A stretch of 35,551 nucleotides of DNA from positions 1 through 35,551 of the forward strand of contig CAMBXM010000021.1 in NCBI GenBank assembly GCA_945871815.1, in the 5' to 3' direction. The stretch's first letter is position 1. Each line of letters opens with the position of its first letter. The notes under the pieces were generated by a model. The model was not told where the DNA came from, did no database searches, and saw nothing but the letters and a program-made list of their open reading frames with translations. Below, piece by piece: positions 1 through 8,656 of the stretch. The DNA comes from Singulisphaera sp. GP187 (lineage in GTDB: Bacteria; Planctomycetota; UBA1135; UBA2386). The translations under genes and the position numbers were made by a program.

Positions 1-54
1 TAGCTGGTGCCTTGACAAGACGGACTCTCTTTTCTTTGACTACAACTCGGATCC

Positions 55-1656
55 ATGCAAGTGCTACCAGATCCAATGATTTCCACTGGGCGGCCATCAG
101 CCCGGAAGCACACCAGGCACGTTGTCGCCGGTCTTCTAACCGTGATTGCGCTGGGCGTAGCCCTGCTGTCACGTAGTGGTTCCGTTCCGGCGCCGGTGCA
201 TGAGGTCGACTCGCAGGTCGAAGCTCGCGTTGCAGTGGGTCAAGACCGGCCAATCGTTACACCAACCGCTGCGACCGCCGAGGCACGAACCGCTCCTGCA
301 GCAACAGGAGAATGGCTCGTTGTACGTCCCATCCGGGATTCCGGGGACAGCACAGTGCCAGGGGCCGCGCTCGGCGAATGGACCACGGAGGGCATTCAAC
401 GCACTTCCGTACTTCACGATTTCCAAGAAGGCTCGCTCGTGGTTGCGGAGCGCCCGAGAACCACTCCCAAACGCCTCTGCATCCACGCCCCCGGGTACTT
501 CCCATTGGACGTCACGGCGATGGTGGCGACGGGGGGTACCTACGATTGCCGGATGGCTCCAGCCTTCGACTACGAAGTGGAGCTAGTCGACATGAACGGG
601 TCACCGGCGCTCGGTGTGGCACTAGAGATGCAACGCGCCGAGACGAGGTCCATCAAGACCGAGAACAACGAGCCCACCAACGCGGGAGTGTGGCCGGCAG
701 CAGGATCAGGAAACCGCCTGACCTTCCGTCTGCAGCCGGGCATCTACCGTCACGACTTCTTAGACCCATCTATCGCGGAGATGGGGTCAGGCGGAACGGT
801 CGAGATCCGGGGTCCAGACAGAGTCGCTTCGAGAGTCGTGGTGGCAGGGATCGTTCTGGCAGTGGTTCGCTTCAATCCCAGCAGTCCCCCATCTCTGAGC
901 ATCAAGCACTACCCCGCGGCTCTTGCTCCATTGCACGCAGAGGAGGCGGTGGAGGCCCGCGATTCGGCGCGTGCAAGGTTTGGGGCCGAGTGCCGGATCC
1001 TGCTCGCCGGTACACGCGCCTTGATCGATCGGCTGCGGAGTCACGAGATCCCTGTGTCCTTCGACAGCGCCGCAGGCAAGCCCGTCGAAGCAATAGTCTC
1101 TCTCCAATCTCTGGATTCGCTCGCCGTGCAAGACGTATTGGTGGATCGGGCGGAACAAGGCACTTACCTCGAGGTTCACGTGCGCGGTCCCTCCGGCGAA
1201 GAGATCCGCGGTGTAGAGATCTTCGTCAACCGCACGGATGGGGATACGGCGGCAGTGATCAGCAGCGGGGATGCGGCAAGTTCGATTGCTCCTGGCGAGT
1301 ACGTCCTGCGGCCTTTTCTTCCCAAGGGGTCGCTGAAGGACCTCAAGCCTCAGCGAGCGACCGTCGAGGCCGGTAAGTCGGTCGTTGCAGAGGTGCAACT
1401 CGTCGCGGACCTCGTCCTAGCGGAGTTTCGCGTTCAGTATGAGGACGGCACCATCCCTGCGCATGCTGCCTTACAGGTCACCAGCGGCAATATGGTCGAT
1501 GTCCTGCGAAGCGCTAAGCCCGAGAAGATCGTAGGCTGGGTCACGAAGGGCCGAGTCGACGTGAAGGCCATGCTCGGGGATCGAAGCACGGTCGACGCGA
1601 CATTTGAGTGTGAGACCGGGCCAGCTAAGTTCGTCATAACCTTTCCGCGGAAGTGA
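55..1656 (+). CDS. Unknown membrane-anchored protein with beta-rich extracytoplasmic region
   Basis: Unrecognised 533-residue protein. A basic N-terminus (RPSARKHTRH) is followed by one hydrophobic segment at about residues 23-40, so it is probably an uncleaved membrane anchor or signal sequence. The remainder is hydrophilic and beta-like. Short stretches such as the one around residues 375-420 (VRGPSGEEIRGVEIFV, then a GEYVLRPF-type strand) resemble carboxypeptidase-regulatory-like or Ig-type sandwiches, but I cannot assign a family. An in-frame stop at 37-39 limits the start to ATG 55 or the second ATG at 76 (MISTGRPSARK). Neither has a clear ribosome binding site. It stands alone and converges on the kinase-like gene that ends at 1774. 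Its role is unknown; extracytoplasmic location is inferred from the N-terminus. Confidence 0.75.
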   Translation: MQVLPDPMISTGRPSARKHTRHVVAGLLTVIALGVALLSRSGSVPAPVHEVDSQVEARVAVGQDRPIVTPTAATAEARTAPAATGEWLVVRPIRDSGDSTVPGAALGEWTTEGIQRTSVLHDFQEGSLVVAERPRTTPKRLCIHAPGYFPLDVTAMVATGGTYDCRMAPAFDYEVELVDMNGSPALGVALEMQRAETRSIKTENNEPTNAGVWPAAGSGNRLTFRLQPGIYRHDFLDPSIAEMGSGGTVEIRGPDRVASRVVVAGIVLAVVRFNPSSPPSLSIKHYPAALAPLHAEEAVEARDSARARFGAECRILLAGTRALIDRLRSHEIPVSFDSAAGKPVEAIVSLQSLDSLAVQDVLVDRAEQGTYLEVHVRGPSGEEIRGVEIFVNRTDGDTAAVISSGDAASSIAPGEYVLRPFLPKGSLKDLKPQRATVEAGKSVVAEVQLVADLVLAEFRVQYEDGTIPAHAALQVTSGNMVDVLRSAKPEKIVGWVTKGRVDVKAMLGDRSTVDATFECETGPAKFVITFPRK

Positions 1657-1773
1657 CACTGGTTGGCCCCGTGCAAATGCCAGAGCACTTGCAGATTGCC
1701 ATCTCAGCCTGCCGCGCCCCGCTGAGCTCCTGACGCGGGCCCACCACGAACGAGACCTCGGTCGGCACCCTCG

Positions 1774-2832
1774 TCACCCCCGCGCGAGCATCGCATCCAC
1801 TTCCCCCAACAACCGCCGCACCAACTCCGCCCACCGCGGCCGCAACGCATACACCCCGCACAGCCGCGCCCGCACACACACGCCCCACCGCCACCGCACA
1901 TCCTCCTCCACCCCGAACCGCTCCAGCAACGCCGCCCCCGTGCCATCGTCGCTCCCGTTCTGCTGCAGCGACCGCAGTCGAACCTGCTCCGCCATGTTGA
2001 TCAGATCGAAGTTCGCGTCGCCCGACCCCACCGTCTCCAGGTCGATCAGATGCACACGATCGTGCGTCAAGAACACCTGTCGGTCATGAAAGTCCCCGTG
2101 GACGAACCCCCGTCTGACACTCGAAGGCGAACCCAACGCCGCCAGCCGTTCCGCCCGCGCTGCTAGCTCCGGCACCATCACCGCGCCCTTCTGCAGCATG
2201 CGAACGCCCGCGTCTTTCGCCGTCGCGAAGTCCACCACCGGCATCCCCGCGTGCACCGGCGTCGCTGCGAGGGCGCGGATCGCGTCGTCGAGCAGCGCCC
2301 ACGACGGCCTCTCCCCCTTGGCGAGGATCTCCCGCAGGCACACGCCCGGCGCGGCTGGCGCCACATAGGCACAGAGCTCCCCCAGCAACTGCGTCGCGCG
2401 CGCGAACTCCATCGGCGGCACAGCCATCGGCAGCGCCTCGAACACCCCCGCCGCGCGCCGGTAGGTCTTCCGGTCGAGGAACTTCACGAACAGCGCGCCA
2501 TCGCCGAGCTTCACGCGCACGACGGCGCGCTTGCCCGGACGCCACGCCACGAGCTTCGGTTCTTCGACCGGCCCCAGCAGCGGTTGCAGCGCGCGCAGCA
2601 TGCGCGACTTCTTGCCGAAGAGCTTGCTGGCCGGGAGATCGGGATCGTTCTCCGGCAAGAGTTCGACGGCAGCGCCGTCCTGCAGCACGAATGCGCGCGG
2701 CGGTTGGCCGGCGGGCCGCAGCATCGCCAGCGGCACGTCGCCATCGGGCCGCAGGATGACTTCGTTGTAGACGTCTGGCGCCGGTATGGCAGCCAGCAGG
2801 CGGAGCAGGTCGTCGCGGCGGATCTCGGTCAT
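1774..2832 (-). CDS. Phosphotransferase (APH/choline kinase-like fold)
   Basis: Predicted ATP-dependent kinase of the aminoglycoside phosphotransferase superfamily, 352 aa. A glycine-containing strand leads to the putative ATP-binding lysine (LFVKF, Lys117). The catalytic loop HGDFHDRQ starts at His245 with the expected Asp at 247. The metal-binding Asp lies in IDLE (Asp264), followed by GDANFDL. The catalytic-loop Asn of the family is replaced by Gln (HxDxxxxQ), which occurs in some members. The substrate cannot be read from sequence; it could be a sugar or another small alcohol, and there is no reason to call it a resistance gene. ATG 2832 was preferred over ATG 2838 because GGA sits 6 nt upstream of it. 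It lies 58 nt downstream of the ModA-like gene on the same strand and is probably co-transcribed with it. Confidence 0.8.
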   Translation of the reverse strand: MTEIRRDDLLRLLAAIPAPDVYNEVILRPDGDVPLAMLRPAGQPPRAFVLQDGAAVELLPENDPDLPASKLFGKKSRMLRALQPLLGPVEEPKLVAWRPGKRAVVRVKLGDGALFVKFLDRKTYRRAAGVFEALPMAVPPMEFARATQLLGELCAYVAPAAPGVCLREILAKGERPSWALLDDAIRALAATPVHAGMPVVDFATAKDAGVRMLQKGAVMVPELAARAERLAALGSPSSVRRGFVHGDFHDRQVFLTHDRVHLIDLETVGSGDANFDLINMAEQVRLRSLQQNGSDDGTGAALLERFGVEEDVRWRWGVCVRARLCGVYALRPRWAELVRRLLGEVDAMLARG

Positions 2833-2890
2833 GCGCATTCCGGCCGGACCATGCCGGCGGACGCACAAGAGTAGCTCGAAGCCCAGGTCG

Positions 2891-3652
2891 TCATGGCAAC
2901 GCGAAGCCGTGTTCTTGCAGCACCGCACGCCCTGCTGGCGAGAGCACGAAGGCGACGAAGGCCTCTGCCGCCGCACGATCGTGGTTGCCATCGACGGTTC
3001 GCGCCGTGAGCACCGCGATCGGATAGCTCGCGATCACGTTGTGCTCGGGCGGGATCGCAATCGCCTCCAGACCTGTGCGGACATCGGTTTGGTAGGCGAT
3101 GACAGCGTCGACTTCGCCAAGCTGCACTTTGCCGACGAGCGCCTTCACACTGGTCTCGTCCGAAACGGAATGCACTGTGACGCCGGCCGTCTCGAGCGCC
3201 TTGCGCGCATAGTTGCCGACGGGAACGGTCGGACCACACAGCGCAACCTTCAGGTCCGAGCGCGCAAGGTCGGCGAGACCTTGGATGTGATGCTGGTTGC
3301 CGACCTCGACCATGATGGCGAGGCTGTTGCGCGCAAACACGCGCGGCGCACCGTAGACCCGGCCGAGATCGACGACGCGCTGCATGGTGCGTTCGTCGGC
3401 AACGGCAAACACGTCCGCACTTGCACCTTCGCGGAGCTGCAGCACCAGGTTCTGCGAGCCATCGGTGTGCAGTCGCACTTGGCAGCCACCAGGACTGGTC
3501 TCAAACGCGGTCGCAAGGGCGCTGAACGGCGCGGCGAGCGACGCGGCGGCAAACACCGTCACAGGAGCGGGGCCAGGCTTGCTGCACGACACCATCGCGG
3601 TCGCAACCACGACCAGGAGAGTGCCAAGCCAGCGGTGACGACGTTGTTGCAT
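2891..3652 (-). CDS. modA: Molybdate-type ABC transporter substrate-binding lipoprotein (ModA-like)
   Basis: Solute-binding protein of the ModA/WtpA group, which captures molybdate or tungstate outside the cytoplasmic membrane for an ABC importer. The 253-aa protein begins MQQRRHRWLG, has a hydrophobic stretch, and a lipobox ending in Cys23 (MVSC), so it is likely a lipoprotein. Diagnostic strings are VFAAASL near the mature N-terminus (first oxyanion-binding loop), VPVGNYARKALE in the middle and GEVDAVIAYQTDV toward the C-terminus. The length matches ModA. The longer open frame upstream (to 3769) would put 39 residues in front of the signal peptide, so ATG 3652 was chosen. No ModB permease or ModC ATPase is in the window, so the transport partners must be elsewhere. 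A kinase-like gene follows on the same strand. A related oxyanion other than molybdate is possible. Confidence 0.85.
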   Translation of the reverse strand: MQQRRHRWLGTLLVVVATAMVSCSKPGPAPVTVFAAASLAAPFSALATAFETSPGGCQVRLHTDGSQNLVLQLREGASADVFAVADERTMQRVVDLGRVYGAPRVFARNSLAIMVEVGNQHHIQGLADLARSDLKVALCGPTVPVGNYARKALETAGVTVHSVSDETSVKALVGKVQLGEVDAVIAYQTDVRTGLEAIAIPPEHNVIASYPIAVLTARTVDGNHDRAAAEAFVAFVLSPAGRAVLQEHGFALP

Positions 3653-3798
3653 GATCGCTACATAAAGCGGGGATCGTGGCGGCACAAAGGTGCGGCGGCA
3701 GAGACCGCATCCCGCCGGCCGTTGCCAATCGCGAAACGGCAGCGCACAGTGGCGATCGTCCCCATCCACCTGTTCCTCTGAAGTTCCAGTCAGCCGCT

Positions 3799-4758
3799 AT
3801 GTCTTACCTACACCGCATTGCTCTGTTCAGCGTCTTGCTGGCTTCGAGCCTGTCGGCTCAGACGCCGCCCTGCGAGTCGTTCAACGACACCACCTCGACG
3901 ACTTCTGGCGCATTGTCCGCCTTCGGCTTCGGCGGTCCCAACACGCGCGCATGGCAAGTGGTCCCGACCAACACCTACACGATCCAAAGCGTGCGCCTGT
4001 TCACGGGCAACTCGACGCTGTCCGGCGATCGCTATATGACCGTCGAGATCTGGAGCGACGTCAACAACCTGCCAGGCGCGCGGCTCGGCGGCGGCACCTG
4101 GAAGATCGACCAGACGATGCCGCTTCGTTGGCAGGGCGCAAACCTCGACCAGAGCATTGCCGTCAACCCGAACACCAAGATCTGGGTCGTGTGGATCGAT
4201 CCGGGCTTCAGCGAGATCCCGGTTGAGTCAGGCGGCCTCACGCTGCTGACGGCGACGCGCAGCGGCGTCACCTGGACGGCGGTCACGAACACGGCGCCCA
4301 AGGTCCGTCTGTTCTGCAACCTTCTGGACGACCTCGGGGTTGGCAACAACGGCGGCCCGTGCCTTGGCACCAACGGGGCCTATGCCACGGCCTTCACCAA
4401 CTACGAGCCGACGATCGCCAACACGCAGTTTTCGATCGAGGCCTCGGGCTTCCTGCCAGGCCAAGCGGCGCTCATGGCGCTCGGCGTGATCCCGGGCTTC
4501 CCGGTCGTACCGCTGGCGATCCTGCCGCCCGGGTGCACGCAGAACACCGACGTGTTCGACTCGTACTTCGCGTTCACCGGCACCAGCAATGTGCGCGGCC
4601 CGACGGCGGCTGGTCACGTGCGCTACAGCCTGTCGATCCCTAACGATCCGGGCCTCGTCGGTGGCTTTGTCGCCCTCCAGGTCGCGTGCTTTGACACCGC
4701 GAGCGGCGCCTCGCTGCCGCTGGTCACGACCAACGCCGTCACGCTGGTGATCCGCTGA
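3799..4758 (+). CDS. Secreted protein with lineage-type C-terminal beta domain
   Basis: Unrecognised secreted protein of 319 aa. Residues 1-20 form a signal peptide (MSYLHRIALF, ending SLSAQ). Residues about 25-175 are beta-rich, with a stretch about shifts in an apparent jelly-roll (FNDTTSTTSGALSAFGF, VEIWSDVNNLPG, IWVVWIDPGF). From about residue 188 to the end there is a second domain with P-x-I near 207, a GC pair near 246, IPNDP near 280 and a TNAVTLVIR terminus. The same pattern ends the M36 peptidase encoded at 12681-15935. ATG 3799 was chosen because it starts the signal peptide; the frame is open further upstream. A strong hairpin (4767-4790) follows the stop. Function unknown; extracellular or surface location inferred. 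Confidence 0.8.
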   Translation: MSYLHRIALFSVLLASSLSAQTPPCESFNDTTSTTSGALSAFGFGGPNTRAWQVVPTNTYTIQSVRLFTGNSTLSGDRYMTVEIWSDVNNLPGARLGGGTWKIDQTMPLRWQGANLDQSIAVNPNTKIWVVWIDPGFSEIPVESGGLTLLTATRSGVTWTAVTNTAPKVRLFCNLLDDLGVGNNGGPCLGTNGAYATAFTNYEPTIANTQFSIEASGFLPGQAALMALGVIPGFPVVPLAILPPGCTQNTDVFDSYFAFTGTSNVRGPTAAGHVRYSLSIPNDPGLVGGFVALQVACFDTASGASLPLVTTNAVTLVIR

Positions 4759-4766
4759 TTGGCGAT

Positions 4767-4790
4767 GCTGGCGCGCGACCGCGCGCCAGC
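4767..4790 (+). terminator. GC-rich hairpin after the secreted-protein gene
   Basis: GCTGGCGCGC / GCGCGCCAGC is a perfect 10-bp stem with a GACC loop. It extends outward to 13 pairs if one U-G wobble is allowed (4764-4793). It starts 9 nt after the TGA at 4756-4758 and lies before the next gene start at 4859. No T-tract follows, so intrinsic termination is inferred from position and stem strength only. Confidence 0.6.
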
Positions 4791-4858
4791 GTCTGCCGCG
4801 GGACCTTGGTCTCGACGCCCTCGCTGTGGTATCCCCACGGCTCCCGAGGAGCACGACC

Positions 4859-6046
4859 ATGAAGCAGATCCCGGCCTTCTACTTCGACCGCGACGCCCTC
4901 GCCCGTTTGTGCGAGCAAAAGGGTGAGTCGTTCCGTTCGGCGCAGCCCTTCCAACACTGCGTGTTCGACGACTTCCTGCCCCAGGATGTGTTCGACCTGC
5001 TGGTGCGCGAGTTTCCTGGACCACACGACATCGACTGGCAGTTGCACGGGCCAGGACGCACACAGTGGGCCCGCGACAAGAACATCGCCAAGCTCGGCAC
5101 CAGTGACGAGACCAAGTTTGGCGACTTCACGCGTCACTTCATGGGCCAGCTCAACTCGGGCATCTTCTTGTCCTTCCTCGAGAAGCTGTGCGGCACCAGA
5201 GGGATCATCCCTGACGCGTCCTACAATCACTGCGGTATGCACAGCACTGGCCCAGGTGGGCGATTGATGATGCACACCGACGTCAACCGCCATCCGCTCG
5301 GCAACCAGATGCATCAGTATCTGAACCTGATCGTCTACCTCAACCCGGGTTGGAAGGAGGAGTACGGTGGCCATCTCGAACTGTGGGACGACAAGCGCCA
5401 GCCGGTGCACCGGTTCTTGCCCGCCGCCAACCGCGCCGTGCTCTTCAATGCTGGCACGCGCTCGCTGCACGGTCACCCGCACCCGCTCACGTGTCCGCCG
5501 GACCGCCGCCGCAACAGCCTCGCGGTCTACTACTACTTGCGCGATCGACCGGCGAGCGAGGACTACCAAGGCATGCAGAAGTTCGTGCACTGGGTCCCGG
5601 CCACGCAAGAGGACCACGACTTTGGTCGCGAGCGAATGCAGAAGGGTCTCGGCATCGTGCAGCAGATCGCCGGGCGCGTGATCCATGTGCCCCTGCCGCT
5701 CATCCCGTTCGATGTGCCCGAGGTCTTCATCGACCAGAAGAACCAGACTGCGCCGCTCTACTTCTTGAAGGATGCAGACTGGTCGGATCGCGAGGCTTTC
5801 GGCCAGCGCAATCTCGGCGCGATGATCATGAACCAGGGCAAGAGCGCCGCCGAGTTCTTCGCCAGTCACCGCCCGATCGCACTGCTCGGCGTGCAGGATG
5901 CCAGAGACGTCGCAACCAAGAGCTATCTCACCTGCCTGCTCGACCAGCAAGGGGAGATGTTCGTGGTCAGAGGACCGACCGCATGCGATCTGTTCTGGGT
6001 CGGGTTCCTCGACGAGATCCTGTCGAGCATCATTGCGACCAACTGA
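4859..6046 (+). CDS. Fe(II)/2-oxoglutarate-dependent oxygenase (prolyl-hydroxylase-like)
   Basis: Predicted non-haem iron dioxygenase of the 2OG-Fe(II) superfamily (prolyl 4-hydroxylase / Tpa1-like), which couples 2-oxoglutarate decarboxylation to hydroxylation of a protein or small molecule. The 395-aa protein has the facial triad HTD (His139, Asp141) and SLHGHPHP (His204). RRRNSLAVYYY (Arg218, Ser220) supplies the 2-oxoglutarate contact, and YLNPGWKEEYGGHLELWD is the typical central strand pair. An N-terminal FDDFLPQDVFDLL segment is common in this group. Residues from about 235 to 395 are an extra region I do not recognise. ATG 4859 is supported by GAGGAG ending 7 nt upstream; the open frame extends to 4826 without such a site. 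Likely cytoplasmic. The substrate is unknown and the neighbours give no hint. Confidence 0.85.
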   Translation: MKQIPAFYFDRDALARLCEQKGESFRSAQPFQHCVFDDFLPQDVFDLLVREFPGPHDIDWQLHGPGRTQWARDKNIAKLGTSDETKFGDFTRHFMGQLNSGIFLSFLEKLCGTRGIIPDASYNHCGMHSTGPGGRLMMHTDVNRHPLGNQMHQYLNLIVYLNPGWKEEYGGHLELWDDKRQPVHRFLPAANRAVLFNAGTRSLHGHPHPLTCPPDRRRNSLAVYYYLRDRPASEDYQGMQKFVHWVPATQEDHDFGRERMQKGLGIVQQIAGRVIHVPLPLIPFDVPEVFIDQKNQTAPLYFLKDADWSDREAFGQRNLGAMIMNQGKSAAEFFASHRPIALLGVQDARDVATKSYLTCLLDQQGEMFVVRGPTACDLFWVGFLDEILSSIIATN

Positions 6047-6079
6047 TCTGAGACCGCACGGCTGCCTCAGACTGCACCG

Positions 6080-6101
6080 GGGGCGGCCGGCGCCGCGCCC
6101 C
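6080..6101. terminator. Candidate bidirectional hairpin between convergent genes
   Basis: GGGGCG pairs with CGCCCC around a GC-rich centre (GGC/GCC with one bulge) in the 70-nt gap between the oxygenase stop at 6046 and the chemoreceptor stop at 6117. There is no T-tract on either strand. Position between two gene ends is the main support. Confidence 0.35.
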
Positions 6102-6116
6102 GTTCTGACGAGCTGC

Positions 6117-8453
6117 TCAGTAGCGGAACGCGCCGACGAGCTTGCTCAGGTCGCCGGCCATCTTCGACAGCGCCTCGGCCGATTCGAGGGAGCTCTGGGC
6201 GCCGATCGAAGTCTCGCTCGCGCACTGGGTCACGCGCGCAATCGTGCCGACGATTTCGTTGGTGCCCTCGGCGGCTTCGGACAGCGTTTGCGCAATACCC
6301 TTGGTCATTGATGTCTGCTCTTCCACCGACGCGGCGATCGTCGTCTGCAGGTCGCTGATCTGGTGAACGATGTGACCGATGCGGCCGATGGCCGTACGCG
6401 CTTGCTTGGCGTCACCCTGGATGGCATCGATCCGCTGGCTGATCTCACCCGTGGCCTTCGAGGTCGCGTTTGCCAGTTCTTTGACCTCGTTGGCGACGAC
6501 CGCAAAGCCGCGACCCGCCTCTCCGGCGCGCGCTGCCTCGATCGTTGCATTGAGGGCCAGCAGGTTGGTCTGTTGCGCAATCGTGTGGATGAGCTTGACG
6601 ACCTCGCCGATCTTCTGACTCGACTCGCTCAGGCGAGCCATCGTCGTTTCCGTCACCCCCGCCGCTTCCACGGCGCTGGCGGCCACCCGCGTCGCTTCCG
6701 CCGCACTCGTGGCGATCTGCCGAATGCGCTCGCTCATTTCGCCCGTTGCGATCGAGACGCCTTGGACGCTCTTGCTGACTTCTTCGCTGGCCGCGGAAAC
6801 GGCGCTCAGCTCCATCGAAGTGGTCTCCGCCGCGTTGTGCATGCTCGTGCTGCTCTGCCGCAGGCCGCTCGATGAAGCAGCCAGTTGGTCGGCGTTGCGC
6901 GCAATTTCGGCGATGCTCTGCCGCAGGTCGGTAAACAGCGTGTCGAGCGCACCACCCACCTTGCTGACCGCGTCGGTACCATCGACCGTCACCTTCTGCC
7001 TCAGGTCGCCCTTCGCAGCCTCGTCGACCGCCTTGAGCAGGATGTCGATCTTCTGCTGCAGCTCCTCGGCGGCCCGACGCTCGCCATCCGCCTGGTTGGC
7101 GATTCGCTGCCGCTCGCGTTCCGAAGTGACGCGATCGCGCTCTGCCTGCTCCATGGCCCGGCGCTGCTCGGCCTCCGCTTGGCGGCGGGAGCCTTCAGCC
7201 ATCGCCTCGTTCTGCCGCTGCATCCGGACCTGTTCGGTCTTGAGTTCCCACGTCAGCATCGGGCCAAGATACGTGCCCTGGTGGTCCCGCAACGCGGTGA
7301 CCAGTAGCTCGACCACCTCGTCCCCTAGCTCGGCAGTCGCGCGGAACGGCAGTCCCGTGCCGTCCTGCAAGCCTGTTGGTTGCTGGCTGCACGTACGCAA
7401 GAAGCTCTGGATCGGCGCACCGACGACGGCTTCGGCACCAAAGCCGAGTGCGGTTGCGATCTTGTCAACGCTCGTCTTCGAAGCAGGATTTTGATACTGC
7501 ACGCGGCCATCTGGATCGGCGTACAGCATGTTGATCGGGGCGTTCTCCATCATGGACACAACGCGCGCCATCTCGCCCTTCTGGCGCTCGATGTTGGCGA
7601 CAGTTGTCGTCACCGCGCGAGCCATGCGACCGATCTCGTCCTCGGACTGCACGTTCGCGAGCTTGCTGAGGTCGCCAGACTCGAGCACTTCGACGGCGGC
7701 GCCGAGCGGCGTGGTGATTGAACGGCCGACGAACATCGAGAACGCAATCGCAATGCTGCCGACGCAAAGCAGCGTCACGATCATCTGCCACAGCGCACTG
7801 GTCGCTGCCGATTCGCCACGCGCAACGGCAGCGTCGGCGTCCTTCGCGATCAACTCGCCAAGATGCTCAAGGCAGGCCTCCAACGCTTCGAACTGCTCGC
7901 CAAACTTGGCCATCGACTGGTCGAGGTCGCCCGCCTGCTTGGCGCGGACGTTGGCGCCGATCAACAGGGCGCCGTCGACATACTCGATCATCGCCGGCTT
8001 GGCCTCGTTCACGGCCACGCGCGTCGACGGCGCCAACTCGAGCTTCTCGAGATTTGCCGCATACTCGCGCAAGTTGGAACAGAGGTCCTTCAGCTCGACC
8101 TCCGCCGCTTCCATGCCCGCTGCGTCATCCTTGTGGCTCGCGAGCAGGATGCCGAATAGACCGGCACGAATGCCGTCGTGCATCATGTCGATGAGCGTCA
8201 TGTTGCGCACGGCTGGCAACTGCTGACGTCCGACCACGGACAACTCGCTTCCGATCGCGCTCGCGGACCGCAAGCTGAGTACGAACAACATAGCAAGGCC
8301 GCACAGACTCATCGCCATGATGAGCTGCAGCTTGCGAGCTACAGGTAGATTCGAGAACGCCTGAAGGGCCCGAGCCGTCAGGGGTCTCTGCGTGTTGGTT
8401 GTCGAGTGCATAGAGGATCGATGTGGGGTCGTGCCGATAAGTGAGGTCGGCAT
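6117..8453 (-). CDS. Methyl-accepting chemotaxis protein with PAS and two HAMP domains
   Basis: Transmembrane chemoreceptor of 778 aa that would control a CheA kinase. TM1 is at about 43-61. Residues 62-218 form a helical periplasmic sensor of four-helix-bundle type. TM2 is at 220-243, then HAMP to about 295. A PAS-like domain at about 300-400 (ENAPINMLYADPDGRVQYQN) is followed by a charged coiled coil at 405-467, a second HAMP at about 468-520 (KGDLRQKVTVDG) and the signalling domain at about 540-745. The hairpin tip is the invariant stretch around 624-650 (IAQQTNLLALNA, then GEAGRGFAVVA). ATG 8453 has GAAGG 7 nt upstream; ATG 8411 would shorten it by 14 residues. No che genes are nearby. 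The PAS sits between the two HAMP domains on the cytoplasmic side, so it could sense an internal signal in addition to the periplasmic one. Confidence 0.95.
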   Translation of the reverse strand: MPTSLIGTTPHRSSMHSTTNTQRPLTARALQAFSNLPVARKLQLIMAMSLCGLAMLFVLSLRSASAIGSELSVVGRQQLPAVRNMTLIDMMHDGIRAGLFGILLASHKDDAAGMEAAEVELKDLCSNLREYAANLEKLELAPSTRVAVNEAKPAMIEYVDGALLIGANVRAKQAGDLDQSMAKFGEQFEALEACLEHLGELIAKDADAAVARGESAATSALWQMIVTLLCVGSIAIAFSMFVGRSITTPLGAAVEVLESGDLSKLANVQSEDEIGRMARAVTTTVANIERQKGEMARVVSMMENAPINMLYADPDGRVQYQNPASKTSVDKIATALGFGAEAVVGAPIQSFLRTCSQQPTGLQDGTGLPFRATAELGDEVVELLVTALRDHQGTYLGPMLTWELKTEQVRMQRQNEAMAEGSRRQAEAEQRRAMEQAERDRVTSERERQRIANQADGERRAAEELQQKIDILLKAVDEAAKGDLRQKVTVDGTDAVSKVGGALDTLFTDLRQSIAEIARNADQLAASSSGLRQSSTSMHNAAETTSMELSAVSAASEEVSKSVQGVSIATGEMSERIRQIATSAAEATRVAASAVEAAGVTETTMARLSESSQKIGEVVKLIHTIAQQTNLLALNATIEAARAGEAGRGFAVVANEVKELANATSKATGEISQRIDAIQGDAKQARTAIGRIGHIVHQISDLQTTIAASVEEQTSMTKGIAQTLSEAAEGTNEIVGTIARVTQCASETSIGAQSSLESAEALSKMAGDLSKLVGAFRY

Positions 8454-8656
8454 CGCATCGCCTTCGGAACATCGTCCGTTTGCGCTTTAGTGCGACCGTG
8501 CCCCTCTGCAGATCGGTTCGCAGATAGCGCCGTCTTGGTGCTCGGCAAAACCAACGCCCCACTGCCATCGGCGTTTCGATGCCGCCGAGGGTCGCCGCCG
8601 TCGCCCTACGCACTTGGTCAGGTAGGACGTAGAATCCTCTCCCGATGCGGTCGTAG

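Noticed and set aside
1-54. TTGACA at 12-17 as a -35 box for the first gene
   Set aside because: No acceptable -10 element lies 16-18 nt downstream; TACAAC is 23 nt away.
4739-5950. 403-codon minus-strand open frame opposite the oxygenase gene
   Set aside because: The oxygenase has catalytic motifs and a good ribosome site; this frame is a shadow.
8454-8656. Possible riboswitch in the 203-nt leader of the chemoreceptor gene
   Set aside because: I compared it with the GEMM (cyclic di-GMP) core and found only a short CATCG/CGATG pairing; no conserved core is visible.
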